Shown here: positions 60,163 to 64,000 of the stretch, one piece after another | Layout: every line of letters begins with the position of its first letter | Numbering within the stretch: position 1 is the first letter of the stretch | From: Bradyrhizobium barranii subsp. apii | GTDB lineage: Bacteria > Pseudomonadota > Alphaproteobacteria > Rhizobiales > Xanthobacteraceae | Assembly (NCBI RefSeq): GCF_011516635.5 | Contig: NZ_CP096255.1 | Location: 1,796,501-1,860,500, forward strand | Direction of reading: 5' to 3' | DNA length: 64,000 nucleotides | Notes under the pieces: model-generated | What the model was told of the DNA's origin: nothing | Seen by the model: only the letters and a program-made list of their open reading frames with translations | Database searches by the model: none | Made by a program: the position numbers and the translations under genes

Positions 60163-60870
60163 ATGGCGACGACCGTCAAGGAATTGAAGGCGACCGCACG
60201 TCCGAAGAGCGGCAAGGGGGCCGCCCGGGCAGAGCGTCGCGCCGGGAAAGTGCCCGGAGTGATCTATGGCAACAAGCAACCCCCGCTCCCGATCTCGGTT
60301 GACGATCGTGAACTGCGCCAGCGCATCCTCGCCGGCCGGTTCCTGACCACGCTGGTCGACATCGACCTCGAGGGCAAGAAGCACCGCGTGATCCCGCGCG
60401 ACTATCACCTTGATCCGGTCAAGGATTTCCCGATCCATGTCGACTTCATGCGTCTCGGCGAAGGTGCCACCATCCGCATCAGCGTTCCGTTGCATGTGGT
60501 GAAAGCGGAAGGTTCGCCCGGCGTGAAGCGCGGCGGCGCCGTCAACATCGTCGCGCATTCGATCGAGCTCGAATGCGGCGTCGAGAGCATCCCGCAATTC
60601 ATCGAGGCTGATGTCGGCTCACTCGAAATCGGTCACTCCCTGCATCTGTCGGACGTCAAGCTGCCGGCCGGCGTGAAGGCGCTGACCCGCGAGGACGCGA
60701 CCCTCGTCACCATCGTGCCGCCGTCCGGCTACGCCGAAGAGCAGAAGGCCGCGGCTGCGGCTGCAGCTCCGGGCGCTGCTCCGGCGGCTGGCGCTGCGGC
60801 TCCGGCTGCGGGTGCTGCTGCTCCGGCTGCGGCTGCCAAGGCTCCCGCCGGCGGCGACAAGAAGAAGTAA
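60163..60870 (+). CDS. rplY: 50S ribosomal protein L25 (Ctc form)
   Basis: 5S rRNA-binding ribosomal protein of the long CTC type (235 aa). The N-terminal L25 domain is about residues 5-95 (RPKSGKGAARAERRAGKVPGVIYG, YHLDPVKDFPIHVDFMRL), then the TL5-like C-domain (95-190; RGGAVNIVAHSIELECGVESIPQFIEADVG). A low-complexity Ala/Pro tail ending GGDKKK follows, as in other rhizobia. Start has an AAGGAC site upstream. A GGCGCGCG/CGCGCGCC hairpin (60886-60910) lies between it and pth. Confidence 0.95.
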   Translation: MATTVKELKATARPKSGKGAARAERRAGKVPGVIYGNKQPPLPISVDDRELRQRILAGRFLTTLVDIDLEGKKHRVIPRDYHLDPVKDFPIHVDFMRLGEGATIRISVPLHVVKAEGSPGVKRGGAVNIVAHSIELECGVESIPQFIEADVGSLEIGHSLHLSDVKLPAGVKALTREDATLVTIVPPSGYAEEQKAAAAAAAPGAAPAAGAAAPAAGAAAPAAAAKAPAGGDKKK

Positions 60871-60931
60871 TCTCTCAAAGAGCTGGGCGCGCGGTCCTTG
60901 ATCGCGCGCCGAGCGAGGGGCGCGCCGCGTC

Positions 60932-61537
60932 ATGCGACTCTTTGTTGGGCTCGGCAATCCCGGCGCGAAATACGCACGTAACCGGCACAATATCGGCTTC
61001 ATGGCCGTCGACGAGATCGCGCGGCGTCATGGCTTTGCGCCATGGCGCCGCCGCTTTCAGGGCGAGACCTCGGAAGGTGCGCTCGGCACTGAGCGCATCA
61101 TCCTGCTCAAGCCGACGACCTACATGAATGACTCGGGCCGCAGCGTTCAGGAAGCGGCAAGCTTCTTCAAGATCGCGCCCGGCGACGTCACCGTGTTCCA
61201 CGACGAGCTCGAACTGCCGCCGGGCAAGGTGCGCGTGAAGATCGGCGGCGGCATCGCCGGCCACAACGGCCTGCGCTCGATCTCCGCGCACATCGGCAAC
61301 GAGTATCGCCGGGTCCGGCTCGGCATCGGTCATCCCGGCGTCAAGGAGCTGGTGCATGGCCACGTGCTGTCGGACTTCGCCAAGGCCGACAACGACTGGG
61401 TGGCGACGTTGTGCGAGGCGGTGGCCGAGCACGCGGCACTGGTTGCCAAAGGCACGGACGCGACCTTCGCCAACAGGGTGCATCTCGCCATGCAGGCGAA
61501 GGGCTTTTTGACCAAGGACGAGAACGGCAAGGAATAG
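60932..61537 (+). CDS. pth: Peptidyl-tRNA hydrolase
   Basis: Recycles peptidyl-tRNA released from ribosomes (201 aa). Pth signatures: [19 protein letters not shown] with catalytic His19, [13 protein letters not shown] (61-72), [19 protein letters not shown] with the conserved Asp, and GHNGLRSI. The rplY-pth-ychF order is a widespread translation operon. Confidence 0.96.
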   Translation: MRLFVGLGNPGAKYARNRHNIGFMAVDEIARRHGFAPWRRRFQGETSEGALGTERIILLKPTTYMNDSGRSVQEAASFFKIAPGDVTVFHDELELPPGKVRVKIGGGIAGHNGLRSISAHIGNEYRRVRLGIGHPGVKELVHGHVLSDFAKADNDWVATLCEAVAEHAALVAKGTDATFANRVHLAMQAKGFLTKDENGKE

Positions 61538-61551
61538 GGCGCCGTTTTTTT
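61524..61551 (+). terminator. Weak terminator candidate after pth
   Basis: ACGGC (61524-61528) pairs with GCCGT (61541-61545), followed by a run of seven T. The stem is short and overlaps the pth stop codon, so partial read-through into ychF is likely. Confidence 0.35.
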
Positions 61552-61594
61552 CTCCGTCAGGCCCGGCCATGACGAATACGGATAGAGGACGACC

Positions 61595-62692
61595 ATGGGA
61601 TTTAAATGCGGGATCGTCGGGTTGCCCAATGTCGGCAAGTCGACCTTGTTCAATGCGCTGACCGAGACGGCCGCGGCGCAGGCCGCGAACTATCCGTTCT
61701 GCACCATCGAGCCGAATGTCGGCGAAGTCGCCGTGCCCGATCCGCGGCTCGACAAGCTCTCGGCCATCGCCAAATCGGCGCAGATCATCCCGACCCGGCT
61801 GACCTTCGTCGACATCGCCGGCCTCGTGCGCGGCGCCTCCAAGGGTGAAGGCCTCGGCAACCAGTTCCTCGCCAACATCCGCGAGGTCGACGCCATCGCG
61901 CATGTCGTGCGCTGCTTCGAGGATTCCGACATCACGCATGTCGAGGGCAAGATCGCCCCGCTCGCCGACATCGAGACCATCGAGACCGAGCTGATGCTCG
62001 CCGACCTCGACAGCCTCGAGAAGCGCGTCGACAACCTCACGAAGAAGGCCAAGGGCAACGACAAGGACGCCAAGGAGCAGCTCGACCTCGTCAACCGCAC
62101 GCTGGTGTTGCTGCGCGAGGGCAAGCCCGCCCGCCTCGTCGAGCGCAAGGCGGAGGAGGAGCGCGCCTTCGGGATGCTCGGCCTGCTGTCGTCGAAGCCC
62201 GTGCTCTACGTCTGCAACGTCGAGGAAGGCTCGGCCGCCACGGGCAATTCGTTCTCCAAGGCGGTGGAGGAGCAGGCGGCCAAGGAAGGCGCCGTTGCCG
62301 TCGTCATCTCCGCCAAGATCGAATCCGAGATCGCCACCATTTCGCGCGAGGAGCGTGCCGACTTCCTGGAGACGCTGGGTCTCGAAGAAGCCGGCCTCGA
62401 TCGCCTGATCCGCGCCGGCTATACCCTGCTCGACCTCATCACCTATTTCACGGTGGGCCCGAAGGAAGCGCGCGCCTGGACCATCTATCGCGGCACCAAG
62501 GCCCCGGGCGCGGCCGGCGTGATCCACACCGACTTCGAAAAAGGCTTCATCCGCGCCGAGACGATTGCGTATGAGGACTATGTCGCGCTGAACGGCGAAG
62601 CCGGCGCCCGCGATGCCGGCAAGCTGCGTCTCGAAGGCAAGGAATACGTCGTCGCCGACGGCGACGTGATGCACTTCAGGTTCAATACGTAA
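61595..62692 (+). CDS. ychF: Redox-regulated ATPase YchF (Obg family)
   Basis: Universally conserved P-loop ATPase (365 aa) associated with ribosomes. Walker A GLPNVGKSTLFN (9-20), switch I NYPFCTIEPNVG, G3 VDIAGLVRGASKGEGLGNQFL, and in place of the GTPase NKxD motif the YchF-specific CNVEEG, which gives ATP preference. The TGS domain lies at the C-terminus (YTLLDLITYFTVGPKEARAW and GVIHTDFEKGFIRAE). Confidence 0.97.
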   Translation: MGFKCGIVGLPNVGKSTLFNALTETAAAQAANYPFCTIEPNVGEVAVPDPRLDKLSAIAKSAQIIPTRLTFVDIAGLVRGASKGEGLGNQFLANIREVDAIAHVVRCFEDSDITHVEGKIAPLADIETIETELMLADLDSLEKRVDNLTKKAKGNDKDAKEQLDLVNRTLVLLREGKPARLVERKAEEERAFGMLGLLSSKPVLYVCNVEEGSAATGNSFSKAVEEQAAKEGAVAVVISAKIESEIATISREERADFLETLGLEEAGLDRLIRAGYTLLDLITYFTVGPKEARAWTIYRGTKAPGAAGVIHTDFEKGFIRAETIAYEDYVALNGEAGARDAGKLRLEGKEYVVADGDVMHFRFNT

Positions 62693-62711
62693 GACGCGAA
62701 AGAGCGGTGCT

Positions 62712-62836
62712 GTAGGGTGGGCAAAGCGACTTGTCCGCCGTAGCTCGAAGAGCGAAGGCGGAAGCGTGCCCACCACGTCTCTCTCAAATCGCGAAAGGAT
62801 GGTGGGCACGGCGCTTTGCGCCTTTGCCCACCCTAC
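62712..62836. repeat. GTAGGGTGGG-family palindromic repeat, copy 4
   Basis: GTAGGGTGGGCAAAGCG at the left and CGCCTTTGCCCACCCTAC at the right, with inner GCGTGCCCACCA / TGGTGGGCACGGC. The central segment is longer than in copies 2 and 3. It separates convergent ychF and the DUF4282 gene. Confidence 0.75.
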
Positions 62837-62852
62837 GGCACCTGCAGCCGCC

Positions 62853-63149
62853 TCACCGCGCCCCGCCGCCCTGGTCGCGGATCGCGCCGAGATGCTCGTT
62901 GATGCGGAAGACGATCAGGATCAGCTCCGCGGCGATGCGCGAGAACACGATGCCGACAACGATGCTCGCGATCGATGACAGCAGCACCAGGAAGCCGCCG
63001 AACGGGCTGATCGCCATCGTCGCGAGACCGGAGAAGATTCCGGAAAGGCCGAACAGGCAGATCAGTGCGATCACCAGCCAGTAGAAGGTCTTGATGATCG
63101 TAGGGGTTATGAATCGGTCCCATTGAAACAGGTCGCTGAATGAAAACAT
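62853..63149 (-). CDS. DUF4282 membrane protein
   Basis: A 98-residue membrane protein starting MFSFSDLFQWDRFITPTIIK, the characteristic opening of DUF4282 proteins. Two membrane helices (TFYWLVIALICLFGLSGIF and FLVLLSSIASIVVGIVFSRI) and ELILIVFRINEHLGAI follow. The ribosome site GGGGAGA lies just upstream of the start; the longer frame is rejected. Function unknown. Confidence 0.85.
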   Translation of the reverse strand: MFSFSDLFQWDRFITPTIIKTFYWLVIALICLFGLSGIFSGLATMAISPFGGFLVLLSSIASIVVGIVFSRIAAELILIVFRINEHLGAIRDQGGGAR

Positions 63150-63305
63150 TGCTCTCCCCAGGGCAAATCGGGCCTCGGCCTGCCGGTTGATCCGACTCAA
63201 GACCAACGCCGACACCCCATATGTAGCACGAGCCATGCGGGCCGGCGGGTTGAGATTGCCGCAAAGTGCGGCCACAATCTGTCATTCCCTCAAAGCATTC
63301 CCGAG

Positions 63306-63758
63306 ATGACCCTGACCTTCGAAGATTTCCCGCCCGGCCGGTTCGGAACATTCGGCCCGCGCCATGTCACCCGCGACGAGATCTTGGCTTTCGCCGCCGA
63401 GTTCGATCCGCAGCCGATGCACCTCGATGAGGAGGCCGCGGCCAAGAGCATGCTGCGCGGCCTGTCCGGCTCGGGCTGGCACCTCTGCTCGCTGATGATG
63501 CGGATGATGGCCGATGGCTTCATCACACGCGCCGCTTCGCTCGGCTCGCCCGGCGTCGACGAGGTGCGCTGGCTGTCACCCTTGCGGCCCGGCGACGATC
63601 TCATGCTCGACGTCGACGTGCTGGAGGCGCGCGCCTCGAAGAGCCGGCCGGAGCTCGGCATCGTCAAGTTCAAATGCACGGTGCGCAACGCCAAGGGCGA
63701 GGCGCTGTGCGAGATGACCTCGCCGATCCTGATCAAGCGCCGCGAGGGAGCAGTCTGA
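63306..63758 (+). CDS. MaoC-family (R)-hydratase/dehydratase-like protein 1
   Basis: Hotdog-fold enoyl-CoA hydratase-like protein (150 aa). The hydratase motif is FAAEFDPQPMHLDEEAA (residues 29-45, with the Asp and His dyad); GLSGSGWHLCSLMMRMM is the central helix. Its gene overlaps the next MaoC gene by one base (TGATG). Pairs of such small subunits form heterodimeric hydratases for branched or modified acyl-CoA; the substrate is unknown. Confidence 0.88.
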   Translation: MTLTFEDFPPGRFGTFGPRHVTRDEILAFAAEFDPQPMHLDEEAAAKSMLRGLSGSGWHLCSLMMRMMADGFITRAASLGSPGVDEVRWLSPLRPGDDLMLDVDVLEARASKSRPELGIVKFKCTVRNAKGEALCEMTSPILIKRREGAV

Positions 63759-64000
63759 TGCCCTTCTTCGAGGAGATCGAGATCGGCCACCGCCGCGAGA
63801 TCGGCGCCTACATGTTCACCGCGGAGTCCATCAAGACGTTCGCCGCAAAGTTCGATCCGCAGCGCTTCCACCTCGACGAGGAGGAAGGCAAGAACTCGCT
63901 GTTCGGCGGCCTTGCGGCCTCGGGCTGGCATGTCGGCTCGGCCTGCATGAGCCTGCTTGTCGCCGATGGCCAGCGTCTGGCGCGTGAGGCTGCGTCGCGC
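63758..64000 (+). CDS. MaoC-family (R)-hydratase/dehydratase-like protein 2 (partial)
   Basis: The first 81 codons of a second MaoC protein, cut by the right edge of the window. MPFFEEIEIGHRREIGAYMF is followed by FAAKFDPQRFHLDEEEG with the same hydratase dyad and GGLAASGWHVGSACM. Its ATG overlaps the stop of the preceding MaoC gene, so the two are co-translated and probably form one enzyme. Confidence 0.88.
   Translation, partial: MPFFEEIEIGHRREIGAYMFTAESIKTFAAKFDPQRFHLDEEEGKNSLFGGLAASGWHVGSACMSLLVADGQRLAREAASR

Noticed and set aside
60875..62809. A 644-codon open frame antisense to pth and ychF
   Set aside because: Spans two well supported genes and an intergenic repeat; no protein-like features.

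Overview
The window reads as chromosome of a Bradyrhizobium-like alphaproteobacterium (Rhizobiales). It is GC-rich and densely packed, with many 4-base ATGA/GTGA stop-start overlaps. It carries type II lumazine synthase, a MoaD/MoaE-PgsA-UvrC gene string, GTG/TTG starts and several families of dispersed palindromic repeats in the intergenic gaps that I associate with Bradyrhizobium. I see no rRNA, tRNA or CRISPR. Most genes are housekeeping; the clearest accessory modules are an aerobic CO dehydrogenase cluster, two insertion sequences and an unusual ATP-grasp/metallopeptidase pair.

Layout. 1-2461 (minus): cytochrome c, glyoxalase I-like protein, Tat-exported small subunit and GMC flavoprotein of a periplasmic dehydrogenase (flavoprotein cut by the window edge). 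2747-12127: small secreted protein, ArfB, an inactive/active pair of M16 proteases, an Asp-rich secreted protein, lspA-ileS and ribF. 12358-16300: CheY-like regulator, then two insertion sequences lying 45 bp apart with recognisable terminal repeats and target duplications, then a HAD-IIA protein. 16316-26885: degenerate EAL protein, OmpR-TolB-TPR regulator, a methyltransferase, a YihY-family membrane protein and a small membrane protein, then the gene string uvrC-pgsA-moaD-moaE-prmB. 27135-31634: outer-membrane barrel protein, cold-shock protein, rlmJ, secreted RNase T2 and small secreted proteins. 31805-41929: a MarR/response regulator/histidine kinase operon divergent from ilvE, hisS, a tautomerase, a FlK-like thioesterase, proC, a YbjN protein, and an FMN riboswitch driving ribH2.

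42000-50780 is the metabolic centrepiece: coxC (MHYT-LytTR membrane regulator) followed by coxM-coxS-coxL-coxD-coxE-coxF-coxG. CoxL carries AYRCSFR, the form I (true CO dehydrogenase) active-site loop, and CoxD/E/F are the known Cu/S cluster maturation set. Two 13-bp direct repeats spaced exactly 21 bp lie upstream of coxM and are a good candidate CoxC operator. MoaD and MoaE encoded elsewhere in the window make the molybdopterin that CoxL needs.

50895-64000 holds the translationally coupled ATP-grasp/HExxH metallopeptidase pair, prs, a MerR regulator, the lgt-midA-pgeF operon, a dienelactone hydrolase, UbiK/BMFP, rplY-pth-ychF, a DUF4282 membrane protein and two tandem MaoC-type hydratases (the second cut by the window edge).

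All assignments come from reading the sequence and from knowledge of protein families; no database search was run.
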